Made by a program: the position numbers and the translations under genes
In this document: positions 1-8,045 of the stretch, one piece after another
Numbering within the stretch: the first letter of the stretch is position 1
Layout: the number at the start of each line of letters is the position of its first letter
From: Schlegelella_A sp035995885
GTDB lineage: Bacteria; Pseudomonadota; Gammaproteobacteria; Burkholderiales; Burkholderiaceae_C
Assembly: GCA_035995885.1 (NCBI GenBank)
Contig: DASYKC010000013.1
Coordinates: 1-33,330, forward strand
Reading direction: 5' to 3'
Length of the DNA: 33,330 bases
Notes under the pieces: generated by a model
Seen by the model: the letters and a program-made list of their open reading frames with translations, nothing else
Told to the model about the DNA's origin: nothing
Databases searched by the model: none

Positions 1-96
1 TTCGGCGCTGAAATCGAGCAGGTCGCCGTGAATGGCGATTCGCGCCGCGGCGTCGGCACGCGGCGGCGGGGAGGTCGCGGCAAGGCGGGGTGGCAT
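1..96 (-). CDS. guaD: Probable guanine deaminase, N-terminal fragment
   Basis: The 32 codons from the ATG at 96-94 down to the window edge stay open. They end in the stretch RIAIHGDLLDFSAE, which resembles the first beta strand of bacterial guanine deaminases (a short hydrophobic strand followed by G-x-LLxF). Guanine deaminase converts guanine to xanthine in the cytosol, which is the substrate of the xanthine dehydrogenase encoded divergently next door, so the context supports the call. Only the N-terminus is visible; no metal-binding residues can be checked. The first 18 residues are rich in Ala, Pro and Arg and may not all be translated. Another amidohydrolase is the main alternative. Confidence 0.5.
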   Translation of the reverse strand, partial: MPPRLAATSPPPRADAAARIAIHGDLLDFSAE

Positions 97-106
97 GCGA
101 ATCGCG

Positions 107-114
107 TGTATACC
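107..114. promoter_or_regulatory. Possible shared -10 element between divergent genes
   Basis: Only 29 bp separate the start codons of the leftward deaminase and rightward xdhA. The single AT-rich stretch there is TGTATACC, whose core GTATAC is a perfect palindrome, so it reads as TATACC on the plus strand and TATACA on the minus strand. Either could serve as a -10 hexamer, and both transcripts would then have leaders of only a few bases. No convincing -35 box is seen on either side and xdhA has no Shine-Dalgarno sequence. This is a weak call. Confidence 0.25.
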
Positions 115-125
115 ATCGCCTCACC

Positions 126-1664
126 ATGACGAGCCGCCCGATCCGCTTCTTCCACCGCGGCGCCGTCGTCGAGGTCGACGGCGCCGCGCCGACGCGCACC
201 CTCCTCGACTGGCTGCGCGAGGACGCGCGCTGCACCGGCACCAAGGAAGGCTGCAACGAAGGCGACTGCGGCGCCTGCACGGTCGTCATCGCCGAGCTCG
301 CGCCGGCCGGCGCGGCGAGCGACGACGTCGTCGCCGGGCTGCGCCTGCGCAGCGCCAACGCCTGCATCCAGTTCCTGCCGACGCTCGACGGCAAGGCGCT
401 CTTCACGGTCGAGGACCTGCAGGGCGCCGACGGCGCGCTCCATCCGGTGCAGATGGCGATGGTCGCCTGCCACGGCTCGCAGTGCGGCTTCTGCACGCCC
501 GGCTTCGTGATGTCGCTCTGGGCGACCTACCAGCACCACGGCGCGCGCGGCACGCGGCCATCGCGCCAGCAGATCGCCGACGAGCTGTCCGGGAACCTCT
601 GCCGCTGCACCGGCTATCGGCCGATCGTCGACGCCGGCGAGCGCATGTTCGACTTGCCCGCGGCGCCGCTCGATGCAGCGCCGGTCGTCGCCGCGCTGAC
701 GTCGCTGCGCGAAGCGGCGCCGTTGCGCAGCGTCGGCGCGGGGGGTGGCGAGCTCAGCGCGCCGCGCACGCTCGACGATTTCGCCGCAGCGCTGCTCGCC
801 CATCCCGATGCCCGCATCCTCGCCGGCTCGACCGACATCGGCCTGTGGGTCAACAAGATGTTCCGTGACTTGCCGCGGCTGGTCTACATCGGCGCGGTCG
901 ACGAGCTCAAGCGCGTCGAAGAGCGCGACGGCGCTCTCTCGATCGGCGCCGCCGCGTCGCTCGAAGACGCGTGGCGCGCGCTCGTGGCGCGCTGGCCGAC
1001 GCTCGCCGACATCTGGCTGCGCTTCGCCGGCGTGCCGCTGCGCCACACCGGAACGATGGGCGGCAACGTCGCCAACGGCTCGCCGATCGGCGACTCGGCG
1101 CCGGTGCTGATGGCGCTCGATGCGTCGCTCGTCCTGCGCCGCGGCGGCGCGACCCGGCGCGTCCGCCTCGCCGACTTCTACACCGGCTACATGAAGAACC
1201 TGCTCCAGCCGGGCGAGTTCGTCCAGGCGATCGAGGCGCCGCTCGCGTCGCGGGCGACGGTGCGCGCCTACAAGATCTCGAAGCGCTTCGATTGCGACAT
1301 CTCCGCGGTCTGCGCCGGGCTGGCGATCGAGCTCGACGGCGCCGGCGTCGTCGTCGCCGCACGCCTCGCCTTCGGCGGCATGGCGGCGACGGTCGCTCGC
1401 GCGTCGCGCGTCGAGGCGGCGGTCGTGGGTCAGGTGTGGGGCGACGCCGCGGTCAGCGCCGCGCAGGCTGCGCTCGCGGGCGACTTCGTCCCGCTCACCG
1501 ACATGCGCGCGAGCGCGGCGTACCGCATGCAGGTCGCGCAAAACCTGCTCAAGCGCTTCTGGCTCGAGACGCGGCGCGAGGCGCCGCTGGCGGCGAGCGA
1601 ATCGAGCGTCTGGAGCACGCTCGCGCACGCACTCCCCGCGCCGCGCGTCGAGGCGACGCCATGA
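126..1664 (+). CDS. xdhA: Xanthine dehydrogenase small subunit (FeS/FAD)
   Basis: This is the iron-sulfur and flavin subunit of cytosolic xanthine dehydrogenase, which oxidises hypoxanthine and xanthine to urate and passes electrons to NAD+. The ferredoxin-type [2Fe-2S] ligands are C43, C48, C51 and C80. The second cluster has the QCGFCTPG motif (C120, C123) and LCRCTGY (C159, C161). The FAD domain follows, with AGSTDIGLW near residue 232 and TGTMGGNVANGSPIGDSAP near 308, and then the CO-dehydrogenase flavoprotein C-terminal domain. At 512 residues it is of normal family length. I chose the ATG at 126 because the protein then begins just before the first ferredoxin strand; an upstream in-frame ATG at 90 would overlap the divergent gene. 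The stop overlaps the xdhB start (ATGA), so the two subunits are translationally coupled. Confidence 0.96.
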   Translation: MTSRPIRFFHRGAVVEVDGAAPTRTLLDWLREDARCTGTKEGCNEGDCGACTVVIAELAPAGAASDDVVAGLRLRSANACIQFLPTLDGKALFTVEDLQGADGALHPVQMAMVACHGSQCGFCTPGFVMSLWATYQHHGARGTRPSRQQIADELSGNLCRCTGYRPIVDAGERMFDLPAAPLDAAPVVAALTSLREAAPLRSVGAGGGELSAPRTLDDFAAALLAHPDARILAGSTDIGLWVNKMFRDLPRLVYIGAVDELKRVEERDGALSIGAAASLEDAWRALVARWPTLADIWLRFAGVPLRHTGTMGGNVANGSPIGDSAPVLMALDASLVLRRGGATRRVRLADFYTGYMKNLLQPGEFVQAIEAPLASRATVRAYKISKRFDCDISAVCAGLAIELDGAGVVVAARLAFGGMAATVARASRVEAAVVGQVWGDAAVSAAQAALAGDFVPLTDMRASAAYRMQVAQNLLKRFWLETRREAPLAASESSVWSTLAHALPAPRVEATP

Positions 1665-4117
1665 ACCGATCGCTCGATCCCAAGTGGCTGCGGCCGGACG
1701 GCGCTCCGGACGAGACGGCAGCGCATGCCGGCGCCGCCGCCGGCGTCGGCGCATCGCTGCCGCACGAGTCGGCGCACCTGCACGTCGCCGGCGCCGCGCC
1801 CTACATCGACGACTTGCCCGAGCTCGCCGGCACGCTGCACGCGGCGCTCGGCCTCGCGCCGGTCGCGCACGGCCGCCTCGTCGCGGTCGATCGCGATCGC
1901 ATCGCCGCGCTGCCCGGCGTCGTCGCCGTCCTCGTCGCCGCCGACATCCCCGGGCCCAACGACTGCGGCCCCGTCGTCCACGACGATCCGATCCTCGCCG
2001 ACGGCCTCGTCCACTACCTCGGCCAGCCGGTGTTCGCGGTGATCGCCGAGACGCGCGACCTCGCCCGGCGCGCCGCGGCGCAGGCGAAGGCGGCGCTGAC
2101 GATCGAGCCGCTCGCGCCGATCCTGACGCCGGTCGAGGCGCATGCCGCAAAGAGCTACGTCCTGCCGCCGATGCACCTCGCGCGCGGCAACGCCCGCGCC
2201 GCGATCGCCGCCGCGCCGCATCGCCTCGCCGACACGCTCGAGGTCGGCGGCCAGGAGCAGTTCTATCTCGAGGGCCAGATCTCGTACGCGGTGCCGCGCG
2301 AGGACCGCGGCATGCTCGTCCACTGCTCGACCCAGCACCCGAGCGAGATGCAGCACCTGGTCGCGAAGTGCCTCGGCCTGCAGTCGCACCACGTCCAGGT
2401 CGAGTGCCGGAGGATGGGCGGCGGCTTCGGCGGCAAGGAGTCGCAGTCGGCGCTCTTCGCGTGCGTCGCCGCAATCGCGGCGCGAAAGCTCGGCCGGCCG
2501 GTCAAGCTGCGCCTCGACCGCGACGACGACTTCCTGATCACCGGCCGGCGCCACTGCTTCCACTACGACTACGAGGTCGGCTACGACGACGACGGCCGCA
2601 TCCTCGGTGCCGAGCTGACGATGGTCTCGCGCGCCGGTTTCTCGGCCGACCTGTCGGGGCCGGTGATGACGCGCGCGATCTGCCACTTCGACAACGCCTA
2701 CTGGCTGCCCGACGTCGCCATCCACGGCTACTCGGGGCGCACCAACACCCAGAGCAACACCGCCTTCCGCGGCTTCGGCGGACCGCAGGGCGCGATCGCG
2801 GTCGAGAACATCGTCGACTCGATCGCACGAAAGCTCGGCAAGGACCCGCTCGACGTCCGGCGCGTCAATTTCTACGGGCCGAGCCCGCGCGCCGGCGCGC
2901 CCGGCGAGCGCAACGTCACCCCGTACGGCCAGGTCGTCGACGACAACATCGTCGTCGAGCTCGTCGCCGAGCTCGAGGCGTCGTCGCGCTATCGCGAGCG
3001 ACGGCGCGAGATCGCCGCGTACAACGCGACGAGTGAGGTGCTGAAGCGCGGCCTCGCGCTCACACCGGTGAAGTTCGGCATCTCGTTCAACCTCGTCCAC
3101 CTCAACCAGGCCGGCGCGCTGGTCCACGTCTACGGCGACGGCTCGGTGCTCGTCAACCACGGCGGTACCGAGATGGGCCAGGGCCTCAACACCAAGGTCG
3201 CGCAGGTCGTCGCGCACGAGCTCGGCCTCGACGTCGGCGCCGTGCGCGTCACCGCGACCGACACGCAGAAGATCGCCAACACCTCGGCGACGGCGGCGTC
3301 GACCGGCAGCGACCTGAACGGCAAGGCGGCGCAGGACGCGGCAAGGCAGATCAAGGCGCGCCTCGTCGCCTTCGCGGCGGACCGATGCGGCGTCGACGCG
3401 GGCGAAGTGCGCTTCGCCGACGGCGCCGTCGCGATCGGCGCGAAGAAGACGCTGTCGTTCCGCGAGCTCGTCGTCGAGGCCTACATGGCGCGCGTCCAGC
3501 TCTGGTCGGACGGCTTCTATGCGACGCCGGGCCTGTCGTGGGACCGCGAGATGATGCAGGGCCGGCCGTTCTACTACTTCGCCTACGGCGCGGCGGTGAG
3601 CGAGGTCGTCGTCGACACGCTCACCGGCGAGTGGAAGCTGCTCGCCGCGCACGTCCTGCACGACGCCGGCCGCTCGCTCAACCCGGCCATCGACGTCGGC
3701 CAGGTCGAGGGCGCCTTCATCCAGGGCATGGGCTGGCTGACGATGGAAGAGCTCGTCTGGCACCCGAACGACGGCACGGCGCGCGCCGGCCTGCTCCTCA
3801 CGCACGCGCCGAGCACCTACAAGATCCCGACCGCCAACGACTGCCCGCCGGTATTCGACGTTCGCCTCTGGAAGGACGGCGTCGGCGACGACAACGTCGC
3901 CGAGACGATCCATCGCAGCAAGGCGACCGGCGAGCCGCCGCTGCTGCTGCCGTTCTCGGTCTTCTTCGCGATCCGCGATGCGGTCTCGGCCGCAGGCGAG
4001 CATCGGATCGATCCGCCGCTCTCGGCGCCGGCGACGAGCGAAGCGATCCTGCGCGCGATCACCGCCGTGTCCCGTCATCCCGAGCGCAGCGAAGGATCTC
4101 CGCGAGCACAGCCATGA
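1661..4117 (+). CDS. xdhB: Xanthine dehydrogenase large subunit (molybdopterin)
   Basis: This is the molybdenum-cofactor subunit that hydroxylates the purine. Family motifs appear in order: GGQEQFYLEGQ near residue 196, RMGGGFGGKES near 250, AFRGFGGPQG near 368, GTEMGQGLNTK near 502 and GEPPLLLPFSVFFAI, in which E758 matches the catalytic base of the family. The start overlaps the xdhA stop. The protein has 818 residues, some tens longer than usual. The extra C-terminal tail after AILRAITAVSR reads HPERSEGSPRAQP and is encoded by a palindromic repeat (4072-4147), not by family sequence. It is therefore probably a late addition to an otherwise complete enzyme. The stop overlaps the xdhC start. 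Confidence 0.96.
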   Translation: MNRSLDPKWLRPDGAPDETAAHAGAAAGVGASLPHESAHLHVAGAAPYIDDLPELAGTLHAALGLAPVAHGRLVAVDRDRIAALPGVVAVLVAADIPGPNDCGPVVHDDPILADGLVHYLGQPVFAVIAETRDLARRAAAQAKAALTIEPLAPILTPVEAHAAKSYVLPPMHLARGNARAAIAAAPHRLADTLEVGGQEQFYLEGQISYAVPREDRGMLVHCSTQHPSEMQHLVAKCLGLQSHHVQVECRRMGGGFGGKESQSALFACVAAIAARKLGRPVKLRLDRDDDFLITGRRHCFHYDYEVGYDDDGRILGAELTMVSRAGFSADLSGPVMTRAICHFDNAYWLPDVAIHGYSGRTNTQSNTAFRGFGGPQGAIAVENIVDSIARKLGKDPLDVRRVNFYGPSPRAGAPGERNVTPYGQVVDDNIVVELVAELEASSRYRERRREIAAYNATSEVLKRGLALTPVKFGISFNLVHLNQAGALVHVYGDGSVLVNHGGTEMGQGLNTKVAQVVAHELGLDVGAVRVTATDTQKIANTSATAASTGSDLNGKAAQDAARQIKARLVAFAADRCGVDAGEVRFADGAVAIGAKKTLSFRELVVEAYMARVQLWSDGFYATPGLSWDREMMQGRPFYYFAYGAAVSEVVVDTLTGEWKLLAAHVLHDAGRSLNPAIDVGQVEGAFIQGMGWLTMEELVWHPNDGTARAGLLLTHAPSTYKIPTANDCPPVFDVRLWKDGVGDDNVAETIHRSKATGEPPLLLPFSVFFAIRDAVSAAGEHRIDPPLSAPATSEAILRAITAVSRHPERSEGSPRAQP

Positions 4118-4147
4118 CCGGGTCCTTCGCCTCGCTCAGGACGACGG
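4072..4147. repeat. Imperfect palindromic repeat on the xdhB/xdhC junction
   Basis: The arms 4072-4099 and 4120-4147 are inverted copies of each other, with 22 of 28 positions matching and two of the mismatches becoming G-U pairs in RNA. The 20-base loop (4100-4119) contains the xdhC ATG and the xdhB TGA. The left arm reads as HPERSEGS in the xdhB frame and the right arm as GSFASLR in the xdhC frame. Such peptide tails are familiar from dispersed intergenic repeats in many proteobacteria, so this is probably one copy of a genome-wide short palindromic element. Confidence 0.8.
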
Positions 4148-4983
4148 CGGACGAATGGCGCGCCGCCGCCAGGTCCGCGATCGTCGTCGAGGTCGTGTCG
4201 ACGCGCGGCTCGGCCCCGCGCGAGGCCGGCACGCGCATGCTCGTCGGCCGCGACGAGTGCGCCGGAACCATCGGCGGCGGCCACCTCGAGCTGAAGGCGA
4301 TCGCGGCGGCGCGGGCGATGCTCGCCGGCGCCATCGCGCAGCGCAGCGAGCAGTCGTTCGCGCTCGGCCCGTCGCTCGGCCAGTGCTGCGGCGGCGCCGT
4401 GACCCTCGCCTTCGCGCCGCTCGACGCCGACGCGCTCGCGCGCTGGCCGGCGCGCGTGCCGCACTTCCGCCTGCAGCTGCACGGCGCCGGCCACGTCGGC
4501 CGCGCCATCGCGACGCTGCTCGCCACGCTCGACGTCGAGGTCGACTGGTTCGACGAGCGCGACGACGGCTTCGCCGACGCGACGACGCTCGGCTCGCCGT
4601 GGCCGGCGCACATCCGCCGCATTGCCGCCGACACGGTCGAGCGCGAGGTCGCGAACGCGCCCGCCGGCGCGTGTTTCCTCGTCCTCACCCACGAGCATGC
4701 GCTCGACCTGCGCATCACCGAGGCGATCCTGCGCCGCGGCGACTTCGCCTTCTGCGGCCTGATCGGCTCGAAGACGAAGCGCGCGACCTTCGCGCGCCGG
4801 CTCGCCGAGCGCGGTGTCGCCGCGGCGGCGATCGCGCGCATGACGTGCCCGATCGGCGCCATCGGCATCGCCGGCCGCGCCCCGGAAGTCATCGCCGTGG
4901 CGGCAGTCGCCGAGCTCCTGCGCGTCGCGAGCGCGGCGCCGGCCCTGCTGCCGGACCTCGCCTCGCGCTCCTTTGCGCGCTGA
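4114..4983 (+). CDS. xdhC: Xanthine dehydrogenase accessory protein XdhC
   Basis: XdhC binds the molybdenum cofactor, promotes its sulfuration and inserts it into the XdhB subunit in the cytosol. The sequence shows the N-terminal XdhC domain with GSAPREAGTRMLV (32-44), GGGHLE (54-59) and the GQCCGG motif (C91, C92). A Rossmann-like domain starts at GAGHVGRA (124-131) and includes GLIGSKTKR. At 289 residues it has normal length. The ATG at 4114 overlaps the xdhB stop and is the only usable start. The first nine residues (MTGSFASLR) come from the palindromic repeat, so the conserved domain begins only near residue 12. Initiation probably depends on ribosomes leaving xdhB, because the start lies in a hairpin loop with no good ribosome-binding site. 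Confidence 0.95.
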   Translation: MTGSFASLRTTADEWRAAARSAIVVEVVSTRGSAPREAGTRMLVGRDECAGTIGGGHLELKAIAAARAMLAGAIAQRSEQSFALGPSLGQCCGGAVTLAFAPLDADALARWPARVPHFRLQLHGAGHVGRAIATLLATLDVEVDWFDERDDGFADATTLGSPWPAHIRRIAADTVEREVANAPAGACFLVLTHEHALDLRITEAILRRGDFAFCGLIGSKTKRATFARRLAERGVAAAAIARMTCPIGAIGIAGRAPEVIAVAAVAELLRVASAAPALLPDLASRSFAR

Positions 4984-5022
4984 GCGCGCGTTTCCGCTCG
5001 ACGGCGCGACCCGCGCGCCGGT

Positions 5023-5778
5023 TCAGAAGCTGCCGACGCCGCCGTCGACGAACAGATCGACGCCGGTGATGTACGACGCCGCGTCAGAGGCGAGGAAGAG
5101 CACGGCAGCGGTGACCTCGTCGGTCGTGCCGAAGCGCTTCATCGGATTGCGCCCGAGCAGGGTCGCCTTGATGGCGGCGGCCTGCTGTGCGTTCGCCGTG
5201 CGCTCGAAGATCGGCGTCTCGATCGGCCCGGGGCTGACGACGTTGACGCGGATGCCGCGCTCGACCAGCTCGGCCGCGATCGTCCGGCCGAACGAGCGCA
5301 CCGCCGCCTTGCTCGCGCCGTAGACCGAGCCGACGGGGTTGCCCTTGCTGGCAGCGACCGATGCGTTGAGGACGATCGCGCCGCCCGGCTGCATCAGCGC
5401 GACCGATTTCTGCACCGTGAAGTAGACACCCTTGACGTTGACGTCGAAGGTCGCGTCCCACATCACTTCGCTGGTCGCCGCGAGCGGACCGAAGGTGGCG
5501 ACGCCGGCGTTGGCGAACAGGACGTCGAGGCGGCCGCCGCCGAACTCGCGCGTCGCCGCGATCATGCGATCGAGATCGTCGAGGCGCGAGGTGTCGGCGA
5601 CGACGCCGTGTGCCGACGGGCCGAGGTCGGCGGCGCTGCGCGCGACCGTCTCGGCGTTGCGGCCGACGACGACGACGCGTGCGCCTTCGGTGACGAGCGC
5701 CTTCGCGACCGCCAGGCCGATGCCGCTGTTGCCGCCGGTGACGAGCGCCACCTTGCCGTCGAAACGCCGCTCGCTCAT
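5023..5778 (-). CDS. SDR family oxidoreductase
   Basis: This 251-residue protein is a classical short-chain dehydrogenase/reductase, a cytosolic NAD(P)-dependent enzyme acting on an alcohol or carbonyl. It shows the cofactor motif TGGNSGIG (14-21), NAG (90-92), catalytic S140 and Y153-x3-K157 (YGASK), the PG motif of strand 6 and the C-terminal DGG. R40 after the second strand suggests a preference for NADP. The substrate cannot be read from sequence. The in-frame start at 5778 has only a weak purine stretch upstream; a 17-bp tandem duplication has placed a second, out-of-frame ATG with a better ribosome-binding site just before it. The gene converges on xdhC with a 39-bp gap and diverges from the Rieske oxygenase, which may be a functional partner. 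Confidence 0.93.
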   Translation of the reverse strand: MSERRFDGKVALVTGGNSGIGLAVAKALVTEGARVVVVGRNAETVARSAADLGPSAHGVVADTSRLDDLDRMIAATREFGGGRLDVLFANAGVATFGPLAATSEVMWDATFDVNVKGVYFTVQKSVALMQPGGAIVLNASVAASKGNPVGSVYGASKAAVRSFGRTIAAELVERGIRVNVVSPGPIETPIFERTANAQQAAAIKATLLGRNPMKRFGTTDEVTAAVLFLASDAASYITGVDLFVDGGVGSF

Positions 5779-5798
5779 GTCCGCCGCTCGCTCATGTC
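5765..5798. repeat. Perfect 17-bp tandem duplication over the SDR start
   Basis: The 17-mer CGCCGCTCGCTCATGTC occurs twice without a gap (5765-5781 and 5782-5798). Each copy carries the SDR start codon and its next codons on the minus strand. Because 17 is not a multiple of three, the upstream copy is out of frame with the gene. Confidence 0.95.
5775..5795 (-). CDS. Six-codon leader ORF overlapping the SDR start
   Basis: Reading leftward from the duplicated ATG at 5795, the frame encodes MSERRT and stops at TGA 5777-5775, which overlaps the SDR start codon as ATGA. A GCGAGGG sequence ends six bases before the leader ATG and is the best Shine-Dalgarno candidate in the region. The SDR start itself has only GAGCGGCG upstream. 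Ribosomes would therefore load on the leader and restart at the SDR gene. The ORF is seen directly; its translation is inference. Confidence 0.45.
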   Translation of the reverse strand: MSERRT

Positions 5799-5884
5799 GC
5801 GCCCTCGCTGTGTGCCGGGATTGTGCGGCGTGCTGGCGCAGCGGCGCGGCGAAGCGGAAAATGGCGCAGCCTCGGGCGAACACG

Positions 5885-7066
5885 ATGACACTGCCGCCGC
5901 ACACCGCTTCGCAGCTCGAGCGCATCCGCGCCCAGGTCGTCGCCGGCCGCCTCGACTGGCAGGACAGCGCCGAGCCGGCCGCGCACATCCCGGTCGGGAA
6001 TTACTTCAAGGCCGACGTGCGCGAGCGCGAGATCGAGCGGCTGTTCCGCGCGCTGCCGCTGATCGTCGGCCACGCCGGCGAGCTGCCGCCCGGCCACGTC
6101 CTCGCCCACGACGAGTACGGCGTGCCGATGCTGCTCGCGCGCGATGCCGACGGCCGCTTTCGCGCCTTCCTGAACGTCTGCCGCCATCGCGGCATGCGCC
6201 TCGTCGACATCGGCGCGAAGGCGCTGGCGAAAGCGAGCATCGTGTGCCCGTACCACGGCTGGACCTATCGGCTCGAAGGTGCGCTGCGCCATCGCCTGCA
6301 CGCCGACGCGTTCGATGCCTGCGATGCCAGCAGCGAGAGCCTGGTCTCGCTGCCGGCCGAAGAGCGCCACGGCCTGCTCTGGGTCGTGCCCTCGCCCGAC
6401 GCGACGATCGACGTCGCCGCCTTTCTCGGCGGCCTCGACGCCGAGCTGCCGTTCTACGGCATCGCCGGCCTGCGCCCGTTCCGCACCGTGCAGGCCGAGT
6501 ACCCGGCGAACTGGAAGCTGATCGTCGACGCCTTTCTCGAGGCATATCACATCCGCGTCCTGCACAAGGGCACGATCTATCCGTTCTTCGCCGATGGCCT
6601 CACCGGCACCGAGCGCTTCGGCCCGCACATCCAGTCGCTGGTCGCGCGCCGTGCCGCCGAAGCCTGGGCGCGCGACGCGAGCGCGGCGGCGCCCGCCGAC
6701 ATGGCCGCGCTCTGCGAACTGACGACGCCGAGCCACGTGATCTTTCCGAACACGATCACGATCTTCCATCCCGACTATTTGAGCCTGGTCACGCTCTATC
6801 CGGCCGGCCCCGAGACGCTGTCCTGGACGCACCGGATGCTGATCCCCGCCGATCGCGCCGCGCCCGACTGGACGCCGCATTGGGAAAAGACCTTCCGCCT
6901 GATCGAGGAAGGCGTGTTCCAGAAGGAAGACATCGCCTGCGCGATCGGCATCCAGCGCGGCCTGAAAAGCGGCGCCAACGATCACCTCACCCCCGGCCGC
7001 GCCGAGCAGGCGGTGGGCTGGTTCCACGACGACGTCGCGCGCCACCTGTCGCTCAGTCGGGCTTGA
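5885..7066 (+). CDS. Rieske non-heme iron oxygenase, large subunit
   Basis: This 393-residue protein has the architecture of aromatic ring-hydroxylating oxygenase alpha subunits. The Rieske [2Fe-2S] ligands are C99, H101, C121 and H124 (CRHRG and CPYHGW). The mononuclear iron site follows in DAFLEAYHIRVLH, with H222 and H227, a bridging D216 and a third ligand probably at D349 (KEDIACAIGIQRGL). The substrate is unknown. No reductase, ferredoxin or beta subunit lies nearby, so electrons must come from elsewhere. The ATG at 5885 was chosen; an in-frame ATG at 5861 would add eight residues. The 3' end overlaps the convergent receptor gene by 14 bp. Confidence 0.92.
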   Translation: MTLPPHTASQLERIRAQVVAGRLDWQDSAEPAAHIPVGNYFKADVREREIERLFRALPLIVGHAGELPPGHVLAHDEYGVPMLLARDADGRFRAFLNVCRHRGMRLVDIGAKALAKASIVCPYHGWTYRLEGALRHRLHADAFDACDASSESLVSLPAEERHGLLWVVPSPDATIDVAAFLGGLDAELPFYGIAGLRPFRTVQAEYPANWKLIVDAFLEAYHIRVLHKGTIYPFFADGLTGTERFGPHIQSLVARRAAEAWARDASAAAPADMAALCELTTPSHVIFPNTITIFHPDYLSLVTLYPAGPETLSWTHRMLIPADRAAPDWTPHWEKTFRLIEEGVFQKEDIACAIGIQRGLKSGANDHLTPGRAEQAVGWFHDDVARHLSLSRA

Positions 7067-8045
7067 CCTTCGCGCGCGCGAGCACGGGCTTCCAGCGCTC
7101 GCGCTCGGCGGCGATGAAGGCGGCGAACTCGGCGGGCGTGCTGCCGACCGCGATCGCGGCGTCGGTCTGCAGGCGCTCGAGCGCGGCCGGCTCGCGCACC
7201 GCGCGCACTGCCGCGGCGGCGAGCTTGTCGGCGTTCGCCGCGGCCAGGTTCGCCGGCGCGAGCAGGCCGTACCACTGCGTCATCTCGAACTTCGGCCAGC
7301 CCTGCTCGGCGACGGTCGGCACGTCGGGCAGCTGGGCGATCCGCTGCGCCGATCCGGTGGCGATGCAGCGCAGCTTGCCGGCCTTGATGAACTGCAGGAT
7401 CGCCGGCGCGCCGACCGACGCCGCCTGCAGCCGGCCGGCGAGCAGGTCAGTGAGCTGCGGCCCGGTGCCGCGGTACGGCACGTGGACGACGAAGGTGCCG
7501 GTCGCCATCTTCAGGTACTCGAAGGCGAGGTGGCCGGCGCTGCCGTTGCCGGCCGAGCCGTAGTTGAGCTGGCCCGGCTTCGCCCTGGCGAGGGCGACGA
7601 ATTCCTTCAGGTCCTTCGCCGGCACGTCGGGATGGACGACATAGAGGCTCGGCACCTTGGCGAGCAGCGAGATCGCCTTGAAGTCCTTGATCGGGTCGTA
7701 GGGGAGCTTGTCGAAGATGAACGGGTTGACCGCGAGCGTGCCGATGTGGCCGAGGACGACGGTGTGCTGGTCGGAGGCAGCAGCGACCTCGGCCATCGCG
7801 ACGTTGCCGGCGCCGCCCGGCTTGTTGTCGACGTAGACGCTCTGGCCGAGCAGCTTGCCGAGCTCGACCGCGGTCGAGCGCGCGACGATCTCCGAGCTGC
7901 CGCCCGGCGCGAACGGAACGACGAAGCGGATCGGCTTGGTCGGCCAGGCGTCGGCAGCGCGCGCGATCGTCGCCAGGCCGTGGGACAGCGCGGTCGCGAC
8001 GGCGAGGCGCAGCGCGGCGCGACGGTCGGGGCGCTCCCCGGTCAT
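7053..8045 (-). CDS. TctC/Bug-type periplasmic solute receptor
   Basis: The 330-residue product is a tripartite tricarboxylate transporter receptor of the Bug family, which is greatly expanded in Burkholderiales. A signal peptide with a twin-arginine-like DRRAALRLA ends near residue 31. It is followed by the family opening WPTKPIRFVVPFAPGGSSEIVAR, in which the FAPGG loop contacts carboxylate ligands, and by GSAGNGSAGHLAFEYLK and VPYRGTGPQLTDLLAGR. These proteins bind small carboxylates or related metabolites in the periplasm. No TctA or TctB membrane subunit is present, which is common for orphan Bug receptors. Its ATG overlaps the stop of the ankyrin gene (ATGA), so the pair is translationally coupled. 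Confidence 0.94.
   Translation of the reverse strand: MTGERPDRRAALRLAVATALSHGLATIARAADAWPTKPIRFVVPFAPGGSSEIVARSTAVELGKLLGQSVYVDNKPGGAGNVAMAEVAAASDQHTVVLGHIGTLAVNPFIFDKLPYDPIKDFKAISLLAKVPSLYVVHPDVPAKDLKEFVALARAKPGQLNYGSAGNGSAGHLAFEYLKMATGTFVVHVPYRGTGPQLTDLLAGRLQAASVGAPAILQFIKAGKLRCIATGSAQRIAQLPDVPTVAEQGWPKFEMTQWYGLLAPANLAAANADKLAAAAVRAVREPAALERLQTDAAIAVGSTPAEFAAFIAAERERWKPVLARAKVKPD

Noticed and set aside
1430..4078. Long minus-strand open frame opposite xdhB (882 codons)
   Set aside because: It is antisense to a clearly conserved gene, and its product is an Arg/Asp/Val-rich low-complexity chain without domains, as expected in GC-rich shadow frames.
7053..7066. Frameshift at the end of the Rieske gene
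   Set aside because: The 14-bp overlap is a simple convergent overlap; both proteins reach normal C-termini.
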